64,000 nucleotides of DNA from Macrolepiota albuminosa (taxonomy: Eukaryota > Basidiomycota > Agaricomycetes > Agaricales > Agaricaceae). Location: NCBI GenBank assembly GCA_027475525.1, contig JAMWFC010000111.1, positions 310,001-374,000 of the forward strand, in the 5' to 3' direction. A program made the position numbers and the translations under genes. The notes below the pieces were generated by a model. The model did not search any database. It had not been told where the DNA came from and saw nothing but the letters and a program-made list of their open reading frames with translations. Below are positions 11,310-26,978 of the stretch, one piece after another. Position 1 is the first letter of the stretch, and the number at the start of each line of letters is the position of its first letter.

Positions 11310-14300
11310 ATGGTCGCCTCAAGCACGTCGGCAAAACCAGCGAAGACGGTCCCGTCCACTCCAAATCATCCTCTTTCCTCAGTGTCGTCAAAATCTTCTG
11401 TTTCTTCGAATGCCACAACTTCAGCTGACCTCTCTGGACGACTCGCTCGAACAAGTTTACTTAATTCAAACAAGAAGTACAAAGCTCCTCTTAATTATCT
11501 TAAAGCGCACTTGAATAGGCCCTCTCTTGCACCAGTTCCTGCCACGCCCGCACGACCACGAACACCTGGGACACCGACCCGCAAAGGGGCTGAAAGCCCA
11601 GCATTAATCCCGACGAGTGAGATGGACGTCAGCAACGTTGATCCAGAAGAAGTACTTGTTGATTCAGCAACCATAGAACCAGGTGACCTCTCTGGTGAAA
11701 TTGACGAGGCGTGGCTCCAAGCTGCTACCCGTAATCATGGCAAAGAAGACAAGGTCATGGTCTCCATAAGGTAAGGAAACACCAGCTTTTATTGGCAGTG
11801 AATGAAAAAGTCTATAGAATTCGACCAACTGACGGCACATTAGCGTGGAATTCCACCCCCACTACCAACTCAATCAAACTCGATCCCACTTATGCCAAAT
11901 CCTCCAGTACACCCATCCAGTCCTTCAATTTTGATTCAATCCTCACTGGTACGCCTAACAAACCAATATACAGCACCGTCGCGCGTTCGCACGTCCACGC
12001 TGCTATGGAAGGCTACAACGCCGTTATCTTTGCATACGGGCAAACAGCCTCTGGGAAAACCTTTACCCTGAGCGGTAACGATTCTGAACCTGGTATTATT
12101 CCTCGCGCAATGCGTGACGTATTTGCGTTCATCCGTCAGACCCCGGAACGCGAGTATCTCCTTCGATGTTCGTATCTCGAAATCTACAATGAAACAATCC
12201 ATGACCTTCTTGCGCCTCCCGCAAGCGCGGCAAAGAATCCTGTACAAATACAAGGTGGGTTAGGGAACGAGGTTATTCTCGCTCCATTGCGAGAAGAGGT
12301 AGTGACGAGCCTTAAGGGAGTAAAGGAAGTACTACGGAGGGGTGAGGGGAACCGCCGAACGGCGTGCACAGACTGGAATGAACGAAGTAGTCGCAGTCAC
12401 AGCGTGTTCCGCATGGTGATTGAAAGTCGGGAGAGAAGTTGTACTGTGCCAGATGACGACGACGATGAGAAATCTGTCTCTGGTAATGGGCGTCATACGC
12501 CTGCACCAGGAAGGAATACTCCTGGGCCACCATCACAGACACCTGGGTTGGGAAGGTCGCAGACGCCTGTGCCAAGTGGACCACGTTTGCAGTCGCGTGG
12601 GGGACGAAGTGTTCAAACAAGCGTTCTGGTAGGTCGAACTTCTTATATATGACTTCTTCGCATCCGACCTGATTTCATTTTCAAGAGTCTCATTGATCTC
12701 GCAGGCTCTGAGAAGGCTACTTCTGATAAAGATAGGACAAGAGAAGGAAAATATATTAATACGAGGTTTGTAATCCATCTTTACCTTTCCGCGAAATAAC
12801 TCGACCAATGTCGCACAGCTTGCTTACTCTAGGAACTGTCATTGGTACCCTGGCTGACAATGCTTCCAAGCGCAAAACGTGTGTTACCTCTTGTTTTGCC
12901 TTAGATCTTGATTTACCGACGAGAAATTTAGTGATCACATTCCTTACCGTAACTCCAAGCTCACGCGGATGTTGCAGCCTTCGCTTTCTGGTAACGCACG
13001 CATCAGTGTCATTTGCACAATCAATCCTGAACCTAGTGCCGTCTCCGAGACGATGAGCACCCTGCAGTTCGCGAAACGCATCAAGAATGTCCAGGTTAAT
13101 CTGAGTCCTCTACAATAATGAAACATCACGCTTAAATTTGCCGCAGCTGAACGCACAAAAGAAGGAGGTTGTTGACACAGACGCGCTAATTGAACGGTAC
13201 AGGAAAGAAATTGAAGACCTCAAGCGTCGTCTCGCTGAGCGCGAGGCTGAGGCACCCGCTCGAAACCGCAGACTCTCTGCGCGTGAAGTTCGTCACTAGT
13301 TTCTCTTTATTGTGTTATTCTGATGGAACTTCGCTGATATCAGCAAATCGATGAATCCAAGACAATGAATGACCTCAATTCCCGCATTAAACAACTGACG
13401 AAGTTGATCCTGACAAGCCAGACAGTCAGCGATTCAAAGGGTGATGAAAGTCGCCCGGCGAGCCCCGTCAAGCTCGACTTTGACATGTCTCCTTACCAAG
13501 TATGTTTTCTCTCCTTCCCCCTCGATTCCCGTCTTGACATTTTATCTCAGCTGCAACAAGAACTCCTTTCTGCGCGCCTACAAATTGACTCGCAGGCAAC
13601 GCAAATACTCTCGCTCGAGGCAGCGTTGGAAGCACGGCCGCCTTTGCCCATCAACCCAACTGACAACGACAAGGACCAGCTGATCCAGGAGCAGAGTAAG
13701 ACTATAAAGGAACTCGAGATTGTTGTGAGGGGGTATGAGGAAAACCTTGGGGAGCCTTTGCGTCAAGTTAGAGAAGACGTAGAGAAAGAGTGGAAGGATA
13801 AGCTTGCGGCTGAGGTGAAGAAGAGAGAGGAGAAGGAGCGGTGGGCAGAAGAACTGGTGAAGCAAATTGAAAAGGAGAAGAAGGCATGCTTCCTGTCCTT
13901 TTTTTTGTTTAGTGTTAGCTCGGCTGATGAGACATGCAGATACGAATGACACTGGAGGAAGAACGTCGGGCACTTGCGGCATTCGTGTCTAAGTTCGACT
14001 CCGTCGGGTTGGGACTCGCTATGCCTCCATCCTCATCCTCCTTTAATGCATCAAAAATCCGACCACCGATGCCCACTGTGGGAGGTGCCATAGCCGCGTT
14101 TGCCGAACGTCGTGCGAATCAGCCAGCATTCAGACCCACCTCTATCTCGAATACCGACAGCACAGACGTTCTATCATCAATCGCAGAATCACCCGTCCGC
14201 CTGGATGTGACGGGTGACGGAATGAAGCTCAAACCCCATGCACCACTTATGCTTGAGCAGATGCCAGAGGAATGGAGCGATGTGAGCTTTGAGATTATCG

Positions 14301-14446
14301 ACGCAGAAACGCCCTTGGAAACCAAGGACACAAAGAAAGAGAGGAAAATCTTTGGATTTGGAATCGGAGGAGAGTCTGGCGCGAAGAAGGGAGCGAAGAG
14401 TCCTGCGCACGAGGTGTTGGGCGACAAGGAGAATTTGATGCCATGA
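11310..14446 (+). CDS. Kinesin-7 (CENP-E/Kip2-like) motor protein
   Basis: Microtubule motor with an N-terminal head. Exons: 11310-11770, 11818-12628, 12686-12765, 12819-12878, 12932-13094, 13147-13287, 13344-13499, 13551-13883 and 13940-14446. After a Ser/Pro/Thr-rich leader of about 150 residues the head begins VMVSIRIRP across the first intron. Nucleotide motifs are intact: P-loop GQTASGKT, switch I NERSSRSH, switch II DLAGSEK; then YRNSKLTR and LQFAKRIKNV mark the end of the motor. An unusual acidic and Pro/Gly/Arg-rich insert (about 12450-12610) precedes switch II. A coiled coil follows (heptad-like, Lys/Glu-rich, 13150-13980), then a disordered tail ending KENLMP. The last intron is GC-AG (GC at 13884-13885) and keeps frame. 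The motor most resembles CENP-E class kinesins. An alternative start is 11262. Confidence 0.93.
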
Positions 14447-15894
14447 AATCTTGATAAACTTGGATTTTTGAATGTCCCCGCTGGACGGTCGGGGTCGCGG
14501 ATGAGCTGGATTTTTCGTCCTGAACACTCACTATTGGCAGACTATCAGTCACGTTGTTTTTTCTTGGTTCTTGAATTCAATAGCCCTCCACGCTCTCTTA
14601 TTCTTGCTATGGTATATTCCCCCTGTATTGCGTACCTGTAATTATTTCTACTCAGTAGACGACCGTATAAACGACTGCCTGTATATTTCATTCTCTTACC
14701 AAAGGGACTTCAAAGTTCTTTGTTTTTCTAAGTTGATCTTCACGTAGTTGCGAGTAAGCAAGGAACCCTCCTCTGGTGCACCTATCTTTTAATGTGCAGC
14801 ATCAGGTTACAATAAAAACCTAGGTGACGTGTGCACACTCGATGTCACCATGTCGGCGTTCATCATTCAGCTTCGTGGTTCCTTTCTACAGTAGATCAGT
14901 AGTCATGGTCGTCTGGCTTCGAAGAGAATATCGACTTGACAGTCGAGCAGTAGTTAGATTGGTGCCAGTATATGAGTCTTATCCGTAACTCGTTGATGCT
15001 TGTAAAATTTGAAAACTAATCGAATTTGCGATACCATTCCCTCACTCAAGCCGGCATAGTTCTCAACGCATTCGCAGATCTGGATAGAATGCGTAACTCG
15101 GAACGAACTTCTTTTTCTGTATTCCATCTTCGAGAAGGACAATACTTCTCCAATGTCTCGCTTCTATGACAACGCCGTTGCAAAAAAACATTCTCCATTC
15201 TTATCATTAATGCAAGCTTGTCTACTGTGTCTTCGAGGTCTATTCCTATGACGGACCTCTGTATGAAAAAATGAGAATTTCCTTTTTAGGCTATATGTTG
15301 TCTGTTATTACGGATTTGAGGCCAGATTTTGGGAAATTTCTGGACAAGTTTTCGCAAGAGCTTCCCGGGGCCCGTTGAAAACCGCTCCGTGGAACAACTA
15401 CACAGATGGAACTTTCATCTCTGAGTGCACTCACTTGGGGCCAAAAACTGGTGGTTTTTATAGTCTTCGAGTCATGTTGGTATTTGTTACAGAATGTGGC
15501 TATCCTACCACATCTTGACAATTTTACACGCAGGTATTGTTACAAGATCAAAGCATCGAAAGCATAGAGATTCCATCCACAACGAAAGCAAAAAAGGGCA
15601 GAAGAAACTCTCCAGGCTTAGTTGCGCTGAATCTTGGATGCAAACCTACGATGACGAACCAAAAAAAAAGCGTCAGATCCGAACACTAGAACTTCGCAGT
15701 ACTAGGGATGGATGCAAACCCGAGTCTAGCACGGAATTTGACAGCCTCAGAAGCAGGTTTAACCTGGAGGGGCCTGACAGATGGGTGGCCGATAGCCCGG
15801 GCAATGCGGTCAGAAAGGCCTTGGTCAACGGCGGCCCAGACGGAGACTAGATGATACATGAGCAACGCGAAAATGGAAGGGGAGAAAAACAAGG
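14447..15894. other. Convergent intergenic spacer, nothing recognised
   Basis: 1.4 kb between the 3' ends of kinesin and catalase. No open frame with family features on either strand and no RNA gene recognised. It is long for a convergent spacer in this window. Confidence 0.5.
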
Positions 15895-17715
15895 TTACGC
15901 ACGCTGCCTGGCTTTGACTGCAGCGCTCTTCACGGTACCGAAGTGACCAGCGACGTTCTGGACGTAAGCCTCACGCTGCTGGTCGTTCCAAACCTTGCTC
16001 CAAAGGGCACGGGGCTGCTCAAAGTCGACTACAGTGAGATAGTCTGTTAAAACGACACGTCAAAGGAAAATGAGTAACGGAAGACAAACGTTCGGTAATC
16101 TCGCTGAGATCCCTGAAGGCACTGCCGACAAAGTTCTCGTGCCTAGCCTCACGCTCCAAATCGCGGACAGTCGAGTCAATCGTGGCCTTGTTGACGCGGT
16201 ACGATAGCGGCTGGATGGTGCTCTGGTAGTTGGGGCGGCTGCCCTGCGAGACGAAAGCGGCCGGGCCATCACGCTGGAAGTTGGCGACGGGGACAATAGG
16301 AGCGTTCACGGGGAGTTGCTGGTAGTTGGCGCCAAGGCGGTGGCGGTGGGTGTCGGGATAGGAGAACAGGCGAGATTGAAGGACGGGATCAGCCGATGGC
16401 TCGATGTACGGGATGAGGTGAGAGGGCGAGAAGGCGGCCTGGACACAAGAACAGACCAATTAATTGGATGAATGTGAAGCGTAATGGATACCAACCTGCT
16501 CAATCTCGGCGAAGTAGTTCTGAGGGTTTTCGTTGAGGACCAACTTGCCGATGGGACGGAGAGGGAACTCCTTGTGCGGCCAAACTTTGGTGAGATCGAG
16601 AACGTTATAGCGGAAGTTCTCCGCCTGTTCCGGAGTCATGGTTTGCTACAGATAGCCCCGTGAATTTTCAGATGCTGAAATAAAAGAATGTGCTGTTACT
16701 CACGATGTAGACAGTCCACGACGGGTATTTTCCAGACTCGATGGCTTCGAAGAGAGTCTGGGTGCCGTGATCCGGATTCTCACCGGCCAGCTTGGTCGCG
16801 GTGGCGTTATCGAGGGTCTGAAGAAGTTAAAAACCAGTCCTGGTACAATAGAATAGAAATCACCTTGAAGCCTCCATCCACGCGAAGGTGGACTTGGACG
16901 TAGACAAAGGATCCATCATCCTTGAGCCACTTAAAGGTATGGCCAGAGTAACCATGCTGCTGGTGGTAGCCGTCGGGAGTGCCACGGTCGGAGAACAGAA
17001 TCATAATCTGATGGATTGATTCTGGGTTTTGAGAAAGGTAGTCCTGCGAAAGATTACATATATGTCAAAATTCGCAGGATTGTCAACCTACCCAGAACAT
17101 GTCAGAGTCCTTCAAGTGGGTCTGGGGGTCCCTCTTCTGAGTGTGGATGAAGTGAGGGAACTTGGCCGGGTCTCTGATGAAGAAAACGGGAGTGTTGTTG
17201 AACACCCAGTCCCAGTTACCCTCTTCGGTCCTGAGCTTGATAGCAAAGCCACGAGGATCGCGAGCGGTGTCGGCAGATCCAGACTCGCCTCCGACAGTCG
17301 AGAAGCGGACAGTCGCACGAACTTTCTTCCCAACCTGACGGAGAAGAGGCTGGGAGGTGATGTCACTCAGGTCGTGGGTCACTTCGAAGTAACCATGGGC
17401 GCCGGCGCCTTTAGCGTGGACCTAACAGGAAATATTGATTAGAAATGCACCACGATGAGCTGTCATTGGTAAATACTTACGACACGCTCAGGAATACGCT
17501 CGCGATCAAAATGAGCGAGGAGATCGATGTGATGGAAGTCTGTAGATGAGAGATAAGCAAGGATGGTGATTACGACCTCCTTTTCTCAAACCTTGGAGGA
17601 GCAAAGGGCCAAGAGGGCCAGCGCGCTGAGCAGCATAGGGCTCAGCGACGGGTGCACCGTTGGAGGTGGTGTAAACGGCACCGTCCTTGGTGTTATGGAC
17701 TTGGGCAGACGGCAT
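15895..17715 (-). CDS. Catalase (small-subunit, haem)
   Basis: Eight exons on the minus strand: 17715-17592, 17539-17481, 17421-17092, 17043-16864, 16817-16704, 16645-16496, 16438-16090 and 16043-15895, giving 484 residues, normal for a small-subunit catalase. The enzyme splits hydrogen peroxide into water and oxygen. Visible residues: distal His in [11 protein letters not shown], the active-site signature [16 protein letters not shown] with its downstream Asn in [11 protein letters not shown], and the proximal haem Tyr in [12 protein letters not shown]. There is no signal peptide, so a cytosolic or peroxisomal location is expected; the C-terminus (RQRA) is not a classical peroxisomal SKL. 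The start is the only ATG in frame; in-frame upstream codons have no ATG. Confidence 0.96.
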
Positions 17716-19685
17716 GGCTTGGATTGTAGGTCGGATAGAAGACAAAGCCCTGCCGTAAAGGCCCGTGCCTTTATATATGCGGGCGGGACTCTCATTTTCT
17801 ATGATCGAGATTTAAATAATCCGGCTGCGGCGATTGGCTCCAGAAATCGTGACGTTCAGAAACAACTGTTGTTTCGGATATCGCCGTATTCCTGCTGTCT
17901 GAGTCTTTTGCAGCGTTCTTGACCCATCCAGACCACCGCGTTCCCATGGACTTGTGTATTTCGCCGAGCACCAAGTGGAGGTCTCCACATTCGATCATTT
18001 GATCGTCTGTCCAATGAGGCGCATGACCGGCTTTATCAGCAGCCGGTCCGGCCGCTTCCCCAAACACAAGCAGAGATCGCGCCCATCGTTGAAGAGTAAT
18101 GGATGGACTGATAGGTTGCAATTGCCAGTCCTCTCGTGATACAGATTGAGTTTACTTGGTGAGCAAAAGAATCCAAGGAAGATCTGACAAGGTCGGAAAA
18201 TGCCGTACCTAGACATCTCTTGTTCATTGACGTGAAAGCTGACGTTCTTGACAGAACTCAGAAGTTCCACTCTTTTGTATCCATGAGAGATATTGAACAG
18301 CGCTTTGCTCATCTCCGTCACCTCCATGCATCTAGGCTAGGCTTCTTGTCAAATGCGATCATCTATAGCCATGGAACATCCAGCATGGGTCACGAAAGAG
18401 AGTGTAAACTCGGGGCCTAGCATTCAATCTACGCTGGTTATCGTACAAGCACTCGGTGTACTGACGTCACCGTCACGTCCTACATAATCACCTTTTCTGG
18501 ATCCGGAGGTATATGAGCTTGCGGCCCCAATCAGAATTTATCGACTATTTGACCTGCCTATTGGATAACTAAATTGGTTTCAATATCTCGTCGCAGGCTC
18601 GTCAGTTGCACGAATACCGAATCATCAAAGGGTCCGAGTTTACATACGATTGATTGGCGTTCAGTACGCAATGATCTTCGAAGAATACTTGATGCGCTAT
18701 TGGGTTGTTCTATTGAAATTCTGTTGCGTTACACCCCGATAATGTAAATCTGGCAAAATTGTGGGACCTCGTGTGGATGAGGACTTCAAGTTTGTCATCC
18801 TCCGAAGGCTAGAAGATAACGACAGTCCTACTTGTCAATATATCTTCCGATTTCCTTTTCCTCACACGCCAGCAGACGGGGTGTGACGCCAGCGTGTATG
18901 GACACGAGAACGTCGCACAAGCGGGTAAACTTAGAGTCTTCGAGATGAAGATCTCTGGTATCTAAGACATGAGAAGTGTCAGGATCAATAAAGAATGAAT
19001 TAAATTGACCAAGTCACTACAAGAACCTGATTTACAAGTGATGAGTTCCACCCCAGAGTTTCATTACGGTGATGCACCGTTTTTTTTGGGATTCCTCGTT
19101 TAATTCTGGCAACTGCAAGGTGGAGCTAGTACTGACCCTTAGTTATTCATTTTAGCTAAACCTTTTCAAGTACATTATGCCAAGTCCTCAGTCCAACAGA
19201 AAATCGACTCGACAAGGACCAATATCCCCTTGAGATCATTGACTATTTATGGACTTATGTCTCCGAACATATTCAAAAGTTGACGCGGACGCGTTGACGG
19301 CGAGACAGTCGAACTATTTTCATGATGGTGGCATCAATGCCTTTGGTTCAGCAAGACAGAAGGATCAACCAAGTTTTGCTCATACTTGTTGTCCTTATAT
19401 ATTCTGTTGCTATAGAGCCATTTTACTTGCAAGATTTCTCCCGCTCTTCAAAGTGCTTGTGTGGCGTTCGAATTTAGGCAGCGAACGGTAATCATCAGTG
19501 ATTATTATCAAGTGAGGCTACTGAGATGTCAAACGCTAACACTTGGCCACAACTCTGGTAGACTGTCAGGATCACAAAAACGAGTTTGACAATGAAAGCA
19601 TGAGAGAACATTGTGTCACACTTCCTCTGGTCGTGACATGTTTGAGCGTGACAGGAACTAGCATTCAAAATTTCCTCGAAACACC
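17716..19685. other. Divergent promoter region between catalase and Mtr4
   Basis: Almost 2 kb with no supported gene. Short frames on both strands lack family features. The spacer separates two divergently transcribed genes and so contains both promoters. Confidence 0.45.
17771..17780 (-). promoter_or_regulatory. TATA-like box of the catalase gene
   Basis: Reads GCATATATAA on the minus strand, about 55-65 bases upstream of the catalase ATG. Position and sequence fit a TATA element; this is not proof of use. Confidence 0.45.
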
Positions 19686-22600
19686 ATGGCCTCTAACGAT
19701 CTCTTCTCGTTTCTAGACGAGATTTCCCCTGAGGATGACATCAAAAATGAAGAGGATATGCAGGTTGACCAACCTTTACCTACTACCACATCACAAAAAC
19801 GCAAAGTCAAATCTCCCTCGCGCGAACCCTCAGCACCAATAAACGGAGATGCTCATCTAGATAATGACCCGGGGCCTTCCAAGAAACCACGCATATCGTC
19901 TCCTAAACCTGTTGTCTTGGACGATTTCGAGACTGAGGCAAAACGCGAAGTTGCTGCAAGCGCAGGATTGACGGGCAGTGTCGACACGAGTTCACGTGTC
20001 GAGCTCAGGCATCAGGTACATGTCCATTGAGTCTTGAAACATTTAGTTGCTCGACAGTTCATCCGTACAGGTTCGACACCAAGTCGCTGTACCACCCGGC
20101 TACAACTACATACCCATATCCAAACACGTCCCTCCTGCTAAGCCAGCTCGTGAATACAAGTTTGAATTAGACCCTTTTCAAAAAGTCTCTGTCCATGCAA
20201 TACAAAGGAATGAGAGTGTCTTGGTGTCTGCACATACCAGTGCTGGGAAGACCGTTGTTGCTGAATATGCCATCGCACAATGCCTGAATAATAAACAGAG
20301 AGTAATCTATACAAGTCCAATCAAGGTTCTTTATCACATATGCTTGGATGAGATACGAAGTATTTACACGTTTTAATAGGCGCTGAGTAACCAAAAATAT
20401 CGAGAGATGTTAGCAGAATTTGGTGATGTGGGTCTTATGACTGGAGATGTTACTATAAATCCGTCAGCGACGTGTCTGGTAATGACAACTGAGGTGCGTT
20501 ATACCGTTAGTTACCATGAGCTGAACATTGACTGTATTCCACTAGATCTTGCGATCTATGCTATACCGCGGTTCTGAAATTATGCGTGAAGTCGCATGGG
20601 TCATTTTTGACGAAATTCACTATATGCGAGATAAGGAACGAGGTGTAGTATGGGAAGAAACCATTATCCTGCTTCCACATACTGTCCGCTACGTGTTCTT
20701 GTCAGCCACAATCCCTAATGCCATGCAATTTGCGGAATGGATATGTAAATCGCACGAACAACCATGCCACGTCGTGTATACAGATTTTCGACCCACACCT
20801 CTTCAACACTATCTCTTCCCTGCTGGCGACGATGGTATCTATCTTGTGGTGAACGAGAAGGGCGAGTTTCGGGAGGATAGTTTCAGCAAAGCCATGGGCA
20901 AGCTGCAAGATAATACGGGTGATGATCCGGCAGATCCGAGGGCAGGCAAAGGGAGGAAGGGAAAGACGAAGAAAGGTGGTGACAAGAAGGGTGATTCATC
21001 TTTATCACTTGGGTAACTGAAGCTAATAAGCCACGATTAGGCTCATCTGATATTGCGAAGATCATCCACATGATTATGAAAAACCATTACAATCCTGTTA
21101 TTGTTTTCGCCTTCAGCAAGCGCGAGTGCGAAGGATTAGCATTGACCCTTGCCAAGTTCGAGTTTACCTCGTCTGACGAGCAGGAGCTGGTGTCGAACAT
21201 CTTTAACAATGCAATAGAGAATCTCTCCCCCGATGACCGTAATCTCCCTCAAATCGCTAATCTTCTTCCTTTACTTCGCCGTGGTGTCGGCATACATCAT
21301 GGTGGCCTGCTCCCTATTCTCAAAGAAGTAATTGAGATTCTATTCCAGGAGGGTCTCATCAAGGTCCTTTTTGCTACAGAGACGTTCTCCATTGGTCTTA
21401 ATATGCCCGCAAAAACCGTAGTGTTTACGACGACGCGTAAATACGACGGGCACGAGTTCCGTAATCTGTCATCTGGCGAGTACATCCAAATGTCTGGGCG
21501 CGCGGGGCGGCGTGGTTTGGACGACCGAGGTGTGGTTATCATGATGTGTGATGAGAAGCTGGAACCTGCAGCAGCGAAGATGATGGTAAAGGGAGAAGCT
21601 GATAGGCTGGACTCTGCGTTCCATCTGGGTTACAACATGATCATGAATTTGATGAAGGTTGAGGGGATCAGTCCAGAGTACATGTTAGAGAGGTGTTTCT
21701 ACCAATTTCAGAGTAGTGCTGGAATTCCTAAGTTGGAAGAAGGTGTGTACTGCTTGACGCGTTTGTTAATTTGTATGACCCTCATCTGAAATTCTTACAG
21801 AGTTGAAGCAGGAGGAAGAGGCGCAGAGTACGACTATGATACCGGATGAAAAACTGGTTGGAGAGTATTACGATTACCGACAACAACTTGACCAGATGGC
21901 GGCTGATTTCAGAGAAGTTATAACCCATCCCACGTATTCATTACCATTCTTGCAACCTGGTCGTCTCGTCAAAGTCAAGTACCAAAAACTCGATTTTGGT
22001 TGGGGCGTCATCATCAACTACCAAAAGCGGTTACCACCCAAAGTACGTTCACTGCCTTTTGGGAAGACGAGGTTGATCTGGCTTCTTTCAGAACCGACCT
22101 ATGCCCAAGCCAGAAGAATTTCCACCACATGAGCAGTACATCATTGATGTTCTTCTCAATTGCGCTGTTGGAGGTGTCGTCTCCAAAAATCGTGACAATA
22201 TCACAGCCACCCCAGGAGGCGTTCAGCCATGTCCTGCCGGACAGAAGGGTGTTCCACTCGTCGTCCCAGTACTACTTTCTACCATTGAGGGCATCAGCCA
22301 CATTCGCATCTTCCTGCCTAAAGATCTGCGGCCAGATACTGCCAGGGAAACTGCTTGGAAAAGTGTTTTGGAGGTGCAACGACGATTTCCAGATGGAATT
22401 GCTCTGCTCGACCCGATACAAAATATGGGAATCAAGGATGATAAGTTCAAGGAGCTTGTTGGGGTTCGTTATTCGAGCATTTTTTTTCTCTGATATTGTT
22501 GACGAATTGGGACAATACCGTTAGAAAATTGACAGTATGGAGAAGAAGATGTTTTCGAGCCCGCTCCATAAAGACCCACGTCTACCGGAGCTATATACGC

Positions 22601-23380
22601 TCTACTCGAAGAAAAAGGAGAAGAACGAGCGGATACGAGGGCTTAAAAAGCGTATTCGAGCAACACATGATGTTTTACAGTTAGAAGAGCTCAAGTGTCG
22701 AAAACGTGTACTCCGGAGGTTGGCGTTTACGACTTCTTCGGACATTGTCGACATCAAGGGTAGGGTGGCATGCGAAATTAGCTCAGGGGATGAGCTGCTC
22801 CTGACGGAGCTCATCTTCAATGGCGTGTTCAATCAACTTTCTCCTGAGCAGTGTGCAGCTCTTCTAAGTTGTTTCGTCTTCGCTGAGAAGGTATGTTCTC
22901 TGATAACGATGTATTTCTCAAATGAGTTAGACCTACATGACAGAGCGAGCAAGTGACCAAACTAAAAGAAGAACTTGCAGCTCCTCTCCGGGTGATGCAA
23001 GAGAATGCCAGACGCATTGCCAAAGTATCAAAGGAGTCGAAACTTCCCATTGATGAAGATGAATATGTCAGCTCCTTCAAGGTTGAGCTCATGGATTCGG
23101 TTGTTCAGTGGTGTCGCGGTGCCTCGTTTTCCGAAATCTGCAAGGTATGGAGAAATTGACGATATTCTATCTTAAGCTAATGACAATGGCACCATAGCTC
23201 ACTGATCAATTTGAGGGTTCTCTCATTCGAGTTTTCCGACGTCTCGGTGAACTCTTGAAACAGATGGCTCAGGCAGCAAAAGTTATTGGAAACGAAGAGC
23301 TCAAGCAGAAGTTTGAAAAGGCCTCGGAAATGCTTGAACGGCCCAATTCTGTCATCTTCTGCTCCTCTCTGTACTTATAG
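19686..23380 (+). CDS. MTR4: Mtr4-type DExH RNA helicase (exosome cofactor)
   Basis: Nuclear 3'-5' RNA helicase that feeds RNA to the exosome, in yeast as part of TRAMP. Multi-exon; the first junctions are 20014/20071, and 20324/20379, and an intron of 50 bases runs 20991-21040. Motifs in order: Walker [13 protein letters not shown] box [15 protein letters not shown], the Mtr4 hallmark [12 protein letters not shown], a Lys/Gly-rich loop, FSKRECE-like motif IV, and [10 protein letters not shown] (motif VI). The arch/KOW region follows ([15 protein letters not shown]). The C-terminal helical domain ends [13 protein letters not shown]...FCSSLYL. The N-terminal region is acidic and Ser/Lys-rich. 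The last exon has been copied into the neighbouring duplication (see 26979-27235). Confidence 0.95.
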
Positions 23381-23571
23381 ATAAATATTTTTTCACGGGA
23401 TCATAACTATTCCAAGGGTATTCGATCCATTTCATCTGATCGCCATCATATGTAAGGAATAATAAGTACAGGGTATTGGTATTCTCAGTCAACTCAATTG
23501 TAACATGCGATGGCTTACACACACACTTCCCCTTTGTCAATGCCTGAATGCGCCAATTCATGAGCAGCAGA

Positions 23572-26003
<2,432 letters not shown>

Positions 26004-26060
26004 GAACGATTAGTGAAGACTGGCAAGTGTTGAGGAGGGGCAACCTCGAAGCATGTATGC

Positions 26061-26070
26061 ATATTTATAC
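26061..26070 (-). promoter_or_regulatory. TATA-like box of chitinase copy 1
   Basis: Minus strand reads GTATAAATAT about 60 bases upstream of the ATG. The same element is kept in copy 2 at 29801-29810. Confidence 0.5.
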
Positions 26071-26666
26071 CTTGGGAAGAAGGCAAAAGTATGTCATGCA
26101 TAAACATTTTCCAGCCGTTAGCACGAGACAACGCAACATACGGATAGAACAAATGGGGATCGCCAAACTCTAGTCATTGAAATATGGAAGATAAGTCAAT
26201 CAAGAGACAATCGCAGCATATGGACACTCTTATATGAAGGGAGCAACCAATTGATGAGCCATGCAAGTCTCTGGACAGCCCGATAACACAGTCAACGGCA
26301 ACGAATCCAAAAGTACAGTTAACATCGAGCCTAGTCGTAAATGGCAGCAATGATCACAACACGGTCAGCTGTAAGTCCTACAGAAGGAACAAAAAACATA
26401 ATTTTGACCATAAACAGGCAGAGGAGAACAGGTAGGTCCAGCGGGAGAATACAGGATCGATATCACTCATCGGGCAGACTGGTTTCACAAAGCAATAAAG
26501 TTACCGCGCTCGACCACGCGGAGCCGTCGATTCCTGACACCTGACACCATTAGAACAAGGAAAACAGCCTGTATTTGAGAAGTCGGAGACAAATATTGAT
26601 GGCCCTCGTTCAACTTCTTGGTGTTTACTGACAGCTCGAGTCCATGATTTAAGTCCGAGAATACCG

Positions 26667-26978
26667 AGAGTATGTCGGAAAAATTCTGGGTGTTCAAAAC
26701 CGGATTAGGTCAAATCAGGCTGTCATCAGGCCTGATTTGGCAGGAGCGCATATAAATCAGGCATAATACACGGACGCCTGATCTCTTATTGCGCCAACGC
26801 TTGTCTGATAAGGCCTGAGATCTTAAGAATTGGTCTGTCTAAAGGAACGTGATCAGGGCTGATTCCGTCTGACCCTGCCATCAGCATTTCTTCCGACATT
26901 ACTGCACGTCCCGGAACGATAGAGCTTCGATAGAAACGGCCAAAACAACTGACCTTTTTTTCGGGCCAATATATTGCG
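26667..26978. other. Unique spacer between duplication units, rich in TCAGGC/GCCTGA
   Basis: About 310 bases not shared by the two units. Between 26700 and 26890 the hexamer TCAGGC or its complement, or one-base variants, recurs in both orientations. No gene seen. It could be a small inserted element or the junction filler of the duplication. Confidence 0.4.

Noticed and set aside
11771..11798. Apparent frameshift in the kinesin N-terminus, with a 28-base pseudo-intron
   Set aside because: Using the acceptor at 11816-11817 gives a normal 47-base intron and restores VMVSIRIRP in frame.
15494..15850. Open frame of 118 codons on the plus strand near the catalase end
   Set aside because: Basic, low-information sequence with no domain, in the convergent spacer; most likely chance.
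17792..18121. Open frame of 109 codons upstream of catalase
   Set aside because: No family features and it overlaps the promoter region; no splice context found.
21013..21040. Apparent frameshift in MTR4 near GDSSLSLG
   Set aside because: A donor at 20991 gives a 50-base intron with correct phase into GSSDIAK.
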